Source: a virus
DNA length: 21,721 bases
Virus record (IMG/VR): IMGVR_UViG_3300042691_014458
Span: 1-21,721 of that record
Strand: one strand, 5' to 3'
Positions 7,510 through 14,877 of this stretch are shown here, piece after piece. A program made the position numbers and the translations under genes. Each line of letters begins with the position of its first letter. The first letter of the stretch is position 1. The notes under the pieces are model-generated. The model was given only the letters and a program-made list of their open reading frames with translations, did not search any database and was not told the DNA's origin.

Positions 7510-8070
7510 ATGCCTAGATTATCTTCGATAAACACATTCGTTTTAAATTCTGTAATTGGTTCGGTAGCAACTGATCCAGAGCAAGCTAATTATCAAGGTG
7601 CCACTATGGTCTTTGTTTTACAAGGATCCGCACCAACAGGATGGGTTAAAGACACTTCAGATACCGATTATACTTTACGATGTGTTACAGGATCAGTATC
7701 AAGTGGAGGATCATCAGGATTTTCTTCCGTTATGTCATCTAAATCTTTAACAGGTAGTCTATCGGTAACTGGAACTGTAGGAGGAACATCACTTACATCT
7801 AGTATGATACCCTCCCACAACCACGGACCTTATCCTGCTGCAGCAACTGTTGCTGCCAGCACAACTTCTCCTGTAATACCAGGACCATCAATAGCCAGAA
7901 CAGTATCTAACAATTTTACACCTGGTGTGGTAAATCCAGGTGGTGTTAATCCTGGAGTTACAGCAACTGCTCATGATCATCCGTTAAATCCAGCAACAAG
8001 TCCTGTAACCTTCACCACAGTAAATTTAGCTATTAAATATGTGGATTCAATTTTAGCAACAAGGACTTAA
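7510..8070 (+). CDS. Tail tip/adhesin paralogue 1 with two HxH motifs
   Basis: First of three consecutive paralogues, 186 residues. A conserved core APTGWVKDTSDTDYTLRCVTG (41-61) is followed by two HxH motifs, HNH at 103-105 and HDH at 155-157. A closing strand LAIKYVDSILATRT ends the protein. In T4 gp37 and gp12, HxH motifs from each subunit of a trimer bind metal ions along the fibre tip or collar, so a metal-stabilised trimeric beta structure is likely. It has an extra N-terminal segment of about 25 residues compared with its sisters. The gene follows the giant fibre by 2 bases. Confidence 0.75.
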   Translation: MPRLSSINTFVLNSVIGSVATDPEQANYQGATMVFVLQGSAPTGWVKDTSDTDYTLRCVTGSVSSGGSSGFSSVMSSKSLTGSLSVTGTVGGTSLTSSMIPSHNHGPYPAAATVAASTTSPVIPGPSIARTVSNNFTPGVVNPGGVNPGVTATAHDHPLNPATSPVTFTTVNLAIKYVDSILATRT

Positions 8071-8071
8071 T

Positions 8072-8569
8072 ATGGCATTAGTTATAGAATCAGGATCAAG
8101 AACAATAATGAAAATGACCACTCCACCAACGGGATGGACAAAAGATACTACATATGATAATTATGCACTAAGAGTAACTACCGGTTCTGTTATTAATAGA
8201 ACTACAGGAGAGTCTTTTTCTACAGTTTTTAAAAATTATAATAGCATTGGTGTACCGGCACCTGGACTTTCTTATTCTGCTGTAAACGCCACTGTGATAG
8301 ACGATGCGGCAATGACAACGCATAATCACACTACCATAACACACCCATCCGCATTGTTAACTAGACGAGGTGGTGCAGGTAATACGAACGTAGCTCGTAC
8401 CCCAGCGGGAGCACCAGTTACTTTTAGTAATAACCCTGGTGGTGGAGGATCACATACTCATCCAATTGGAACTGTAGCCGTTACTGGTTCAATTAATCAG
8501 AGTGGAGTTAATTCAGAAATAAATTTGAATATAAAATATGTTGACACTATTATAGCGGTTAGGAGTTAA
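8072..8569 (+). CDS. Tail tip/adhesin paralogue 2 with two HxH motifs
   Basis: Second paralogue, 165 residues. It shares PPTGWTKDTTYDNYALRVTTG (18-38), HNH at 84-86, HTH at 128-130 and a C-terminal LNIKYVDTIIAVRS with its neighbours. The region between the HxH motifs is the least conserved part and may carry receptor-facing loops. AAGGA sits 6 bases before the ATG, inside the end of paralogue 1. It could be a trimeric tip protein or a structural collar; sequence alone does not decide. Confidence 0.75.
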   Translation: MALVIESGSRTIMKMTTPPTGWTKDTTYDNYALRVTTGSVINRTTGESFSTVFKNYNSIGVPAPGLSYSAVNATVIDDAAMTTHNHTTITHPSALLTRRGGAGNTNVARTPAGAPVTFSNNPGGGGSHTHPIGTVAVTGSINQSGVNSEINLNIKYVDTIIAVRS

Positions 8570-8571
8570 TC

Positions 8572-9075
8572 GTGGCTATTTTTGATTCTGGAACAACAAC
8601 AATTTTTCATCAAACATCCGCACCCACTGGTTGGACGAAAGAAACTGTGAATTATAATAATCACGCACTTCGAGTAGTAAATGGATCGTCTTTGAGTTCT
8701 GGAGGTACTGTCGATTTCACAACAGGTTTTAATACTACATCATATATTTTTTCATCGGTTGCTGTTCCTTATACAGTAGGTAACCATACCTTAACTGGAG
8801 CTCAGTTACCATATCACCTTCATGCTGTTGCGCCATCAACAAATAGATTTGCTATTGGAACTGCTACCACACCCACAAATGCTACATCTCCAATAACTCC
8901 TGCTGTACCCGTTATGACTACTGCCGTACCGGCCGGTGGGCCGATAGGCGCATCAGTAGGTAGTTCAGGAGCGCACAATCACTCAATTACAATTACCGCT
9001 AGTGGTAATGTTTTTGGTCCAAATTCTACAATAGGTGTAAATTATATTGATGTTATTATTGCTTCTTTAAACTAA
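8572..9075 (+). CDS. Tail tip/adhesin paralogue 3 with two HxH motifs
   Basis: Third paralogue, 167 residues, starting with GTG at 8572 behind a good AGGAGTTAATC ribosome-binding site. It has APTGWTKETVNYNNHALRVVNG (17-38), HLH at 82-84, HNH at 135-137 and a closing GVNYIDVIIASLN. The segment between the HxH motifs is Pro/Thr/Ala-rich and unlike that of the sisters. The tandem arrangement implies gene duplication followed by divergence of the central loops. Confidence 0.75.
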   Translation: MAIFDSGTTTIFHQTSAPTGWTKETVNYNNHALRVVNGSSLSSGGTVDFTTGFNTTSYIFSSVAVPYTVGNHTLTGAQLPYHLHAVAPSTNRFAIGTATTPTNATSPITPAVPVMTTAVPAGGPIGASVGSSGAHNHSITITASGNVFGPNSTIGVNYIDVIIASLN

Positions 9076-9087
9076 TTCATATATAAT
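9059..9087 (+). promoter_or_regulatory. Possible sigma70-type promoter before the small tail-region gene
   Basis: TATAAT (9082-9087) lies 17 bases after TTGCTT (9059-9064), a poor -35. It is in the 45-base gap before the gene at 9121, which has a GAAAGG ribosome-binding site. The -10 is perfect but the region is AT-rich. Confidence 0.35.
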
Positions 9088-9120
9088 AGTATATTCGTTT
9101 TTAACCGAAAGGCAATTTTT

Positions 9121-9480
9121 ATGATTCAAACACATAAATTAGTAGTAATTCCTGTTGATGGTATTGTCGTTACAGACCAAGAAGGTTTATCAGAGTTAGA
9201 CTTATCTCAATGTGGAATACCAGATAATATACATGCATTACAATGGAATAATCCCATTTGGCCAGATAAACAAAATTCCCATCTAAATGGATTGCAATAT
9301 GGCCAAGGATCTGGTTGGTTAGAATTTAGATCGACCGATCCTAATGAAAATATAACTGAATTACCACAATGGGCTATCAACTGTTATGATGTATGGTTGC
9401 AAGCATATAATATAAAACAAGCTGCACTAGCGGCATCAGATGCTGCTGATGAAGCCGCAGCTGCAGCAGAAAACAATTAA
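9121..9480 (+). CDS. Hypothetical tail-region protein (assembly-like)
   Basis: This 119-residue protein contains CGIPDNIHALQWNN and GSGWLEF, then a tryptophan-containing segment (LPQWAINCYDVWLQAY) and an alanine/acidic C-terminal helix (AASDAADEAAAAAE). Similar small proteins follow tail-fibre genes in several phages and are often suspected of acting in fibre assembly. The likeness here is by eye and position. The C-terminal helix could pair with the alanine-heptad fibre, which is inference. Confidence 0.6.
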   Translation: MIQTHKLVVIPVDGIVVTDQEGLSELDLSQCGIPDNIHALQWNNPIWPDKQNSHLNGLQYGQGSGWLEFRSTDPNENITELPQWAINCYDVWLQAYNIKQAALAASDAADEAAAAAENN

Positions 9481-9499
9481 ATTAAAAAGTGATTATATT

Positions 9500-10660
9500 A
9501 TGAATAAATCATTAACTGAAAATAATTATATCTATATTCCCAACTTCATTAGTGAAGCCGCTGCAAAAGTCATGGCTTCCAACTTCAAAAGTCACTGTAA
9601 ACAAAATGAGGTTCAAGGAGACAATCAAGCTCCAAATTCTTCAGCGGAATATAATTTCATAGACTTTTTAGAAATGCTATGTGATAAAGTACCAACGGTG
9701 AGCACAATTATAGGTGAAACCGTTTTACCAACATATAGTTATGCTAGAGTGTATAAAGATGGTAGTGTTTTGGAAAGACATAGGGATAGAGATGCTTGCG
9801 AAATAAGTTTAACTGTACATTTAGATGGTGATGAAGATTGGCCAATTTATATTGAAACTCCTGATGGTAATGAAGTTGAATTGATTCTAAAACCAGGTGA
9901 TGCAATGCTTTATTTGGGATGTGTTGCTGATCATTGGAGAAATCAATTTTTAGGTAAAGAATATGTTCAGGTATTTTTACATTATGTAAGAAGTAGAGGT
10001 GATAAAGCTTATACTTATTTTGATAAGAAAAAAGATTCTCCAATCAAAAAAGAAGAAAGTGTGAAACAAGAAAAAACAACACCAGTTAAAATAAACTCCA
10101 AAAATAAAATATCAGATTTCATTCAAATTTATGAAGATATTATTCCCTACTCACTATGTGATGAAATTATAAATGAGTATAAGAATGATGATAATTGGTG
10201 TCTTGCTGGAGTAGGATACGAGGAAATGAATTTAAATGCTAGAAATGTAAATACAATTCCTATTTCACACGAAAATACAATTTTAAAAAATCCCGAAATA
10301 AGAAAACTTTTAGATGATAGACTTTATAAAGTTGCAAATGAGGTCATTAGAAAATATAATGATATTTTCCCACTAAGTCAAATAGAAGAAGATTCTGGAT
10401 ATGATTTATTAAAGTATGAGGTAGGGCAATTTTACCGGCAACATACAGATTCATACAAAAAACATCCTAGAGCAGTGTCTTGTTCTTTCGCACTAAATGA
10501 TGATTTTGGAGGTGGAGAATTTGCTTTCTTTGATAGAGAGTTGATTTATAATTTAAAGAAAGGATCAGTAATCATGTTCCCTTCAAATTTTATGTATCCA
10601 CACGAAATCATGCCTGTAATCAAAGGCACTAGATATTCTATTATTACTTGGTTTGTTTAA
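9500..10660 (+). CDS. Tandem 2-oxoglutarate/Fe(II) oxygenase (prolyl hydroxylase-like)
   Basis: The 386-residue protein joins two double-stranded beta-helix oxygenase domains. Domain 1 (about 1-170) has an HRD iron site (His94, Asp96), a distal His145 (DHW) and a nearby basic residue, Lys153. A lysine/glutamate-rich linker spans about 175-200. Domain 2 (about 205-386) has HTD (His315, Asp317), distal His368 (PHE) and Arg378 in KGTRYS for 2-oxoglutarate. Both iron triads look intact, so both halves may be active. The family hydroxylates protein prolyl or other side chains using O2. The ATG at 9500 fits better than an upstream one overlapping the previous gene. The place among fibre genes suggests a virion or host-surface substrate, but none is shown. 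Confidence 0.85.
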   Translation: MNKSLTENNYIYIPNFISEAAAKVMASNFKSHCKQNEVQGDNQAPNSSAEYNFIDFLEMLCDKVPTVSTIIGETVLPTYSYARVYKDGSVLERHRDRDACEISLTVHLDGDEDWPIYIETPDGNEVELILKPGDAMLYLGCVADHWRNQFLGKEYVQVFLHYVRSRGDKAYTYFDKKKDSPIKKEESVKQEKTTPVKINSKNKISDFIQIYEDIIPYSLCDEIINEYKNDDNWCLAGVGYEEMNLNARNVNTIPISHENTILKNPEIRKLLDDRLYKVANEVIRKYNDIFPLSQIEEDSGYDLLKYEVGQFYRQHTDSYKKHPRAVSCSFALNDDFGGGEFAFFDRELIYNLKKGSVIMFPSNFMYPHEIMPVIKGTRYSIITWFV

Positions 10661-10673
10661 AGGAGATTATATT

Positions 10674-10976
10674 ATGCAATTAAAACCAGGAACATTTTGT
10701 CCTATAATGAAAGAAGAATGTGTACAGTTTAAATGTGCATGGTTTACTAAAGTTGAAGGTTATGATATCAATACAGGTAAGCAAGTTGAAGAATGGAATT
10801 GTGCTATGACTTTTATTCCTATGTTACTGATTGAAAATTCAGGAATGTCTCGTCAAACTGGTGCAGCTGTTGAAAGTTTTAGGAATGAGATGGTGAAATC
10901 TAATGAAGAAACTCAGAAGATATTCTCCAATATGTTGTCAATGAATCCTGAAAACAATACAAAATTACTTAAGTAA
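10674..10976 (+). CDS. Conserved cysteine-containing phage protein
   Basis: This 100-residue protein starts at the ATG at 10674, behind AAAGGAGATTATATT; an upstream ATG at 10653 would add seven residues and lacks a site. Four cysteines lie in FCPIMKEECVQFKCAW (Cys9, Cys16, Cys21) and EWNCAM (Cys43), which could hold a metal or iron-sulfur cluster. RQTGAAVESFRNEMVKSNEE forms a C-terminal helix. I recognise the pattern from T4-like phages of aquatic bacteria, where the function is unknown. Its end overlaps the convergent GIY-YIG-like gene by 12 bases. Confidence 0.75.
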   Translation: MQLKPGTFCPIMKEECVQFKCAWFTKVEGYDINTGKQVEEWNCAMTFIPMLLIENSGMSRQTGAAVESFRNEMVKSNEETQKIFSNMLSMNPENNTKLLK

Positions 10977-11369
10977 ATGTTTTTTTGTAATCTTACAAGA
11001 AACCCATTGATTGTAGTAAGATTCATTCAATAGTGCGTGGCGAGAGAATATCTCCCACGTTTCGTAATAAGACAATTCTGATTTAGTTTTACAGAGGTGA
11101 AGTATCTCTCTTACGTATTGATCTTCACCATTTTTTTTAACTTCTTCTTGTAGTAATAAATTAGAACCCCAGTATGTCATCCAATCAGACGATACTCGGG
11201 TTTTCTTTTTCTTACCTTTAACTTGTGTAGTCTTAGATTTGGTGAAGAATTTTTTACCAATATATTTACGACCACTTTGAGTATGTGTGATTAGATATAC
11301 AAACCCAAAATGGCCGTCTATATTTTCTTCGGTAAATTCTTCACCTGTATTATGAAAATACCAGGTCAT
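10965..11369 (-). CDS. GIY-YIG-like nuclease domain protein
   Basis: This 134-residue protein contains FGFVYLITHTQSGRKYIGKK (21-40), matching the GIY-YIG fold core (here VYL...YIG). A basic segment KVKGKKKKTRVSSDW precedes helices with SYYETWEIF, whose glutamate may be the metal ligand. Members of this type recur in T4-like phages and are sometimes annotated as Seg-like homing endonucleases, though this one is short and lacks an obvious DNA-recognition domain. Its ATG overlaps the stop of the zinc-ribbon gene (ATGA). Confidence 0.75.
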   Translation of the reverse strand: MTWYFHNTGEEFTEENIDGHFGFVYLITHTQSGRKYIGKKFFTKSKTTQVKGKKKKTRVSSDWMTYWGSNLLLQEEVKKNGEDQYVREILHLCKTKSELSYYETWEIFSRHALLNESYYNQWVSCKITKKHLLK

Positions 11370-11515
11370 TCGTCATCATCACCAAAATCCTCAGTTTCAA
11401 TTAAATATTCACCGCAAAATGGACAGTAGTGTGGATCATCTTCACATTTACTTTCATCATATTTAATTGTAAACTCTGAGGAACATGCCCCACAAGTGTG
11501 TTTCAACGAAGCCAT
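11366..11515 (-). CDS. Small zinc-ribbon protein, 49 residues
   Basis: The ATG at 11515 overlaps the stop of the thermonuclease gene (TAATG) and the frame ends in an ATGA overlap with the GIY-YIG-like gene, so it is embedded in a coupled series. The peptide has two zinc knuckles, CGAC (8-11) and CPFCG (31-35), and an acidic tail ending GDDDE. This is a compact rubredoxin-like zinc ribbon. The partner is unknown; the fixed place beside a GIY-YIG-like gene suggests it might assist that protein, which is inference. Confidence 0.75.
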   Translation of the reverse strand: MASLKHTCGACSSEFTIKYDESKCEDDPHYCPFCGEYLIETEDFGDDDE

Positions 11516-11964
11516 TATTGACACCAAGATTGTTTGGCTTCACCAAAATATTCCCGAGCGAAACCGTTTTGAATCAACATACTACGGAGACTTTGACCAT
11601 CTAGAATCATATCACCCAAGACACGACCACCAAATTTATCCCAACCATAGAGTGTGACTTGTCGTTTAATGGACTTTGCAACTAGATTTTTAGTAAACAC
11701 AGTTGCTGCTTGACCACGTTGATCTTCACTTGGACATTGAGCTCTATGGCCTTTTTCTGGCGTATCTACACCATAGATACGAACTGCTAATTCAGGTTTT
11801 AATGGCAAAGGTAAAAAGGGTGCTGCAATCACTACAGTATCACCATCATTTACCCGTACAATTTGTGCATCATACGTTACACCTTTTGCTGTTTTGTCAG
11901 CATAAACATTTCCTATACCAGCGAAAGATAATAGACCAATTAAAAGTATTTTTGTTAATTTCAT
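11515..11964 (-). CDS. Exported thermonuclease (SNase family)
   Basis: This 149-residue staphylococcal-nuclease-like protein has an N-terminal signal peptide (KLTKILLIGLLSFAG..., likely cut after YA at about residue 22). All key residues of the family appear: DGDT (Asp40, Asp42), VRIYGVDTPE (Arg62, Asp67, Glu70) and FGGRVLG (Arg114), with the helix RGQAATVFTKNLV between them. It should hydrolyse DNA and RNA with Ca2+ in the periplasm or outside the cell. Two cysteines (77 and 148) could form a disulfide there. AAGGAG precedes the ATG. The mature domain is compact but complete. Confidence 0.88.
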   Translation of the reverse strand: MKLTKILLIGLLSFAGIGNVYADKTAKGVTYDAQIVRVNDGDTVVIAAPFLPLPLKPELAVRIYGVDTPEKGHRAQCPSEDQRGQAATVFTKNLVAKSIKRQVTLYGWDKFGGRVLGDMILDGQSLRSMLIQNGFAREYFGEAKQSWCQ

Positions 11965-11973
11965 TCTTTCTCC

Positions 11974-12294
11974 TTAAATATTAAAACTTTCACCACAACC
12001 ACATCGATTCTTTTCTAAAGAATTTATAAAATCAAAACCTTCATTGAGTCCATTTCTTTTCCAATCTATTTCCATTCCGTTCAGATAAGGAATATGTTTT
12101 GGGTCAACAAAAATTTTAACACCGTTAGATTCGTATATAGTATCTGTATCCGATACACTATCAACATATTCTAAGGTATAGGCCAAACCACTGCAACCTG
12201 TGGTTCTAACACCAACCTTAATACCTAATCCTTTTCCTCTTTTGTTTAAAGAGTTTAAAGTTTTGCGAGATGCGAGTTCAGTCATTGTGATCAT
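11974..12294 (-). CDS. IscA/HesB-type iron-sulfur carrier
   Basis: This 106-residue A-type carrier has all three cluster-binding cysteines: Cys34 in TTGCSGLAY, and Cys98 and Cys100 in RCGCGESF. The length is that of IscA/ErpA/SufA. Such proteins deliver Fe-S clusters or iron to apoproteins, and similar genes are known as auxiliary metabolic genes in T4-like phages of aquatic bacteria. The first ATG is supported by AAGGAG at a good distance; a second in-frame ATG three codons on lacks its own site. It leads a four-gene series with the nuclease, zinc ribbon and GIY-YIG-like protein. Confidence 0.88.
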   Translation of the reverse strand: MITMTELASRKTLNSLNKRGKGLGIKVGVRTTGCSGLAYTLEYVDSVSDTDTIYESNGVKIFVDPKHIPYLNGMEIDWKRNGLNEGFDFINSLEKNRCGCGESFNI

Positions 12295-12313
12295 AGATTT
12301 CTCCTTCGATCTT

Positions 12314-12320
12314 TATTTAG
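12314..12320 (-). promoter_or_regulatory. Candidate late promoter CTAAATA before the IscA-type gene
   Basis: CTAAATA on the minus strand lies 19 bases before the IscA-type ATG and directly after the terminator of the upstream phosphate unit, a natural place for a new promoter. It matches the motif before the structural block at 1748. Confidence 0.45.
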
Positions 12321-12323
12321 ACG

Positions 12324-12349
12324 AAAAAAAAGCCTCTTACGAGGCTTTT
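12324..12349 (-). terminator. Strong intrinsic terminator after the porin gene
   Basis: On the minus strand GCCTC, a GTAA loop and GAGGC, extended by A/T pairs to a 9-bp stem, are followed by eight T residues. It ends the pstS-porin unit. The plus-strand reading ends in only four T residues and would be weaker. Confidence 0.85.
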
Positions 12350-12366
12350 AATATAACAAAAAAATT

Positions 12367-13773
12367 TTAGAAACTTAATTGACTTCTAAACATAATTGCT
12401 TTTTCACCATTTACACGACTACCAGAACTACCAACTAATGCATCAAACTTTGTATCTACGTAGTTGAGCATGAAACGTAGATTGTCAGTGCAAAACCAAG
12501 TTAGACCGTATGTCATAGCAGTAGCACGATTTGACTTGCCTGTTGCAACGGATACATCACTTGCATCAAACTCACTCATACGTACACCAACCTGCCACGC
12601 ACCACGACCACCTTTGTCGATTGGATTATTTGGTTTAATCCAACCAAACGCACCATCTTTGTATGCATGTGATTCGCCAGTTAAATTATAAACTGCTTGT
12701 ACATAGTACCCTTTGATTTCTTGGTCACTACCTGTTGCAGCATCATATTTAAAATTGAACTGTTCGCCTTGAACTTTGAAACCGTTATATGCAAACGCTG
12801 CTTCTAATCCTTGGCGTGTTCTTGTAGTAGCACCACTCAATGCGGAACCTGTAAACCAACCAGACTGCATACGAGATTCTGTTCTACCACTGGCTGGTGC
12901 AACGCCACTTTTAATTTCACCTGTGCTGTATGCTGCACCCAAGTGTGCAGTGTATGCTTTGCTGCCTGTTAGTTCAGCAATATTAGTTGTTACACGACCA
13001 ATATAATCAAGTCCATCGAACTCTGCGCTCTTATTGGATTTGCCTCTACTTGCTGCTATAGCATATGTAAGGCCAGGTTTTGGCACACCATGTAACATGA
13101 AACCAGTTTCTTTTGCAGGAATAAATTCAGTATCATTCTGACCAATCAAACTACGTTCCATAAAATCTAGATTGTTTGAACTTGTCATTTGTTCAAGACT
13201 AAATGGCATCTTGAATAAGCCAAATTGAAATTGCATTTCTGGATTTGCTGCATAGTTTACCCACATCTCATCTGCTGTTGATGATGTAGAACTAAAGCCA
13301 TCACTTGCACCAAAGTTTGCTAACAATTGATATTTGAAGTCTTTTGCAAATTGTCCACGAACACCAAATCTTGCACGGCGAACTTCGGCTAAGTTTTGAT
13401 ACGAATCCGTGGTTTGGCCGACACCATAATCTGGTGTGTATTGGCGATAGTCCATATGAATTCGACCTGTAAACTGTGCCGTATTGTTTCCATCTTTGCT
13501 TTTGAGTCCGATTCCATTTTCTGTGACTGAACCATCGTTTGCTCTTGCTTGTCTGTATTTGACCGAATCACTAACATCTTTGTCGATTCTTTGTTCTGCA
13601 AACTTTTTGTTTTCTTCTTTTTCTTCATATGCATTGAGTTTTGATTCATATTCTTTTTGAGTGATTATATTCTTCTCTCTTAGAATATTCAATGTATCTT
13701 TATACTCATCAGCATATGCAGGAATTACTGCTGCAAGTGCAACTACGATAGATAATTTTTTAAATAGTTTCAT
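12367..13773 (-). CDS. Outer-membrane porin, OprO/OprP-type (phosphate-selective family)
   Basis: This 468-residue beta-barrel protein has a signal peptide (KLFKKLSIVVALAAVIPAYA, cut before DEYKD). A helical, charged periplasmic segment follows (about 22-70, REKNIITQKEYES). The barrel then begins at GRIHMDYRQY and AEVRRARFGVRGQF, motifs of the phosphate-selective porin O/P family, and continues in amphipathic strands to the C-terminal SQLSF. A terminal Phe is the usual BAM recognition signal. Family members form trimeric channels for phosphate or polyphosphate. Selectivity here is inferred from family and from the neighbour: the start is 9 bases after the pstS stop, and a strong terminator follows. 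Confidence 0.85.
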   Translation of the reverse strand: MKLFKKLSIVVALAAVIPAYADEYKDTLNILREKNIITQKEYESKLNAYEEKEENKKFAEQRIDKDVSDSVKYRQARANDGSVTENGIGLKSKDGNNTAQFTGRIHMDYRQYTPDYGVGQTTDSYQNLAEVRRARFGVRGQFAKDFKYQLLANFGASDGFSSTSSTADEMWVNYAANPEMQFQFGLFKMPFSLEQMTSSNNLDFMERSLIGQNDTEFIPAKETGFMLHGVPKPGLTYAIAASRGKSNKSAEFDGLDYIGRVTTNIAELTGSKAYTAHLGAAYSTGEIKSGVAPASGRTESRMQSGWFTGSALSGATTRTRQGLEAAFAYNGFKVQGEQFNFKYDAATGSDQEIKGYYVQAVYNLTGESHAYKDGAFGWIKPNNPIDKGGRGAWQVGVRMSEFDASDVSVATGKSNRATAMTYGLTWFCTDNLRFMLNYVDTKFDALVGSSGSRVNGEKAIMFRSQLSF

Positions 13774-13782
13774 AATTTATCC

Positions 13783-14805
13783 TTATTTCCAAATTGGGTT
13801 GTTGTCAGGACCTTTTAAGTCTTTTTTCCAATTGTCCTGATTTAATTTAATAACTGATTGTGGTAAATGAACATATTCTAGTTCTTCACTCATCTTGGCA
13901 CCATTCTTCCAACTCCAATCAAAGAATTTCAAAACTGCACGACCTGTCAAACTATCTGCTTGTTGTTTGTGCATGAGAATGAAACTTGCGCCTGTTGCTG
14001 GCCATGCTTCTTTACCTGTTTGCCATGTGAGCAACAAATACATTCCTGGTGCATTAGCCCAATCTGCGTTTGCTGCTGCGGCTTTGAATGAATCGTCACT
14101 TGGTTGTACAAAAACACCATCACGATTTTTTAATTGTGCGTGTGCAATTTTATTTCTTTTTGCATATGCATATTCTACATAGCCAAATGCACCTTTGATT
14201 CTTTGTACTTGAACAGCAACACCTTCATTACCTTTACCACCTACACCAACTGGCCATTTTACTGCTGTGCCTTCGCCAACAGTTTTTGCAAAATCAGCGT
14301 TTGCTTTACCTAAAAAGTTTGTCCAAATAAATGTAGTGCCTGAACCATCTGCACGATGAACAACTGTGATTGCTAATGCTGGTAGATTGACGCCAGGATT
14401 CAAATCAACAATTGCTTTATCGTTCCACTTTGTGATTTTACCAAGATGAATGTTTGCAATAACTTCTGGTGTTAATTTTAATTGACCTGCTGCTACACCG
14501 TCAAGATTGAATACTGGTACTACACCGCCAATTACTGCTGGAAATTGCACTAGACCTTCTTTGTCTAATTCTTCAGGCTTCAATGGCATATCACTTGCAC
14601 CAAAGTCAACTGTTTTTGCTTTGATTTGTTTGATACCACCACCAGAACCGATTGATTGATAATTCAGACCAATGCCAGTGGATGCTTTATATGCTTCTGC
14701 CCACTTAGCATAGATTGGAAATGGAAAAGTCGCACCAGCGCCAGTTAATTCTGCTGCGGATGCGACTCCTGTAAATAACAATAAAGATAAAAGTAACTTT
14801 CTCAT
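13783..14805 (-). CDS. pstS: Periplasmic phosphate-binding protein PstS
   Basis: This is the high-affinity phosphate-binding protein that feeds the host PstCAB transporter. The precursor has 340 residues with a signal peptide (RKLLLSLLLFTGVASA, cut before AELTGAG). Family landmarks are TGAGATFPFPIYAKW, SGGGIKQI, VDFGASDMPL, RADGSGTTFIW (phosphate-binding loop), GKGNEGVA and GAFGYVEYAYAK. Similarity to E. coli PstS runs the whole length. I chose the ATG at 14805, with TATAGGAG before it, over an upstream ATG at 14844 that would put 13 extra residues before the signal peptide. No pstC, pstA or pstB is present, so it must work with host components. The porin gene follows in the same unit. Confidence 0.93.
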   Translation of the reverse strand: MRKLLLSLLLFTGVASAAELTGAGATFPFPIYAKWAEAYKASTGIGLNYQSIGSGGGIKQIKAKTVDFGASDMPLKPEELDKEGLVQFPAVIGGVVPVFNLDGVAAGQLKLTPEVIANIHLGKITKWNDKAIVDLNPGVNLPALAITVVHRADGSGTTFIWTNFLGKANADFAKTVGEGTAVKWPVGVGGKGNEGVAVQVQRIKGAFGYVEYAYAKRNKIAHAQLKNRDGVFVQPSDDSFKAAAANADWANAPGMYLLLTWQTGKEAWPATGASFILMHKQQADSLTGRAVLKFFDWSWKNGAKMSEELEYVHLPQSVIKLNQDNWKKDLKGPDNNPIWK

Positions 14806-14821
14806 GATTTCTCCTATAAGA

Positions 14822-14839
14822 ATTGTGCCTTTGCACAAT
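14822..14839. repeat. Perfect inverted repeat in the pstS leader
   Basis: ATTGTGC and GCACAAT are separated by four bases, 17 bases before the pstS ATG. It could be an RNA hairpin in the leader or a small operator. There is no T run, so it is not a terminator. Confidence 0.5.
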
Positions 14840-14877
14840 ATCACACTTATCTATGAAATCATGATCCTTAAACGGGA

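Noticed and set aside
10985-10998. Palindrome TTGTAATCTTACAA between convergent genes as a terminator
   Set aside because: The loop would be two bases and the stem is AT-rich; it lies inside the coding end of the GIY-YIG-like gene.
12464-14182. Plus-strand frames opposite porin and pstS
   Set aside because: They are antisense shadows of two well-supported genes with signal peptides and family motifs.
14806-14844. Longer PstS starting at 14844
   Set aside because: It would put 13 residues before a clean signal peptide, and the ATG at 14805 has a strong ribosome-binding site.
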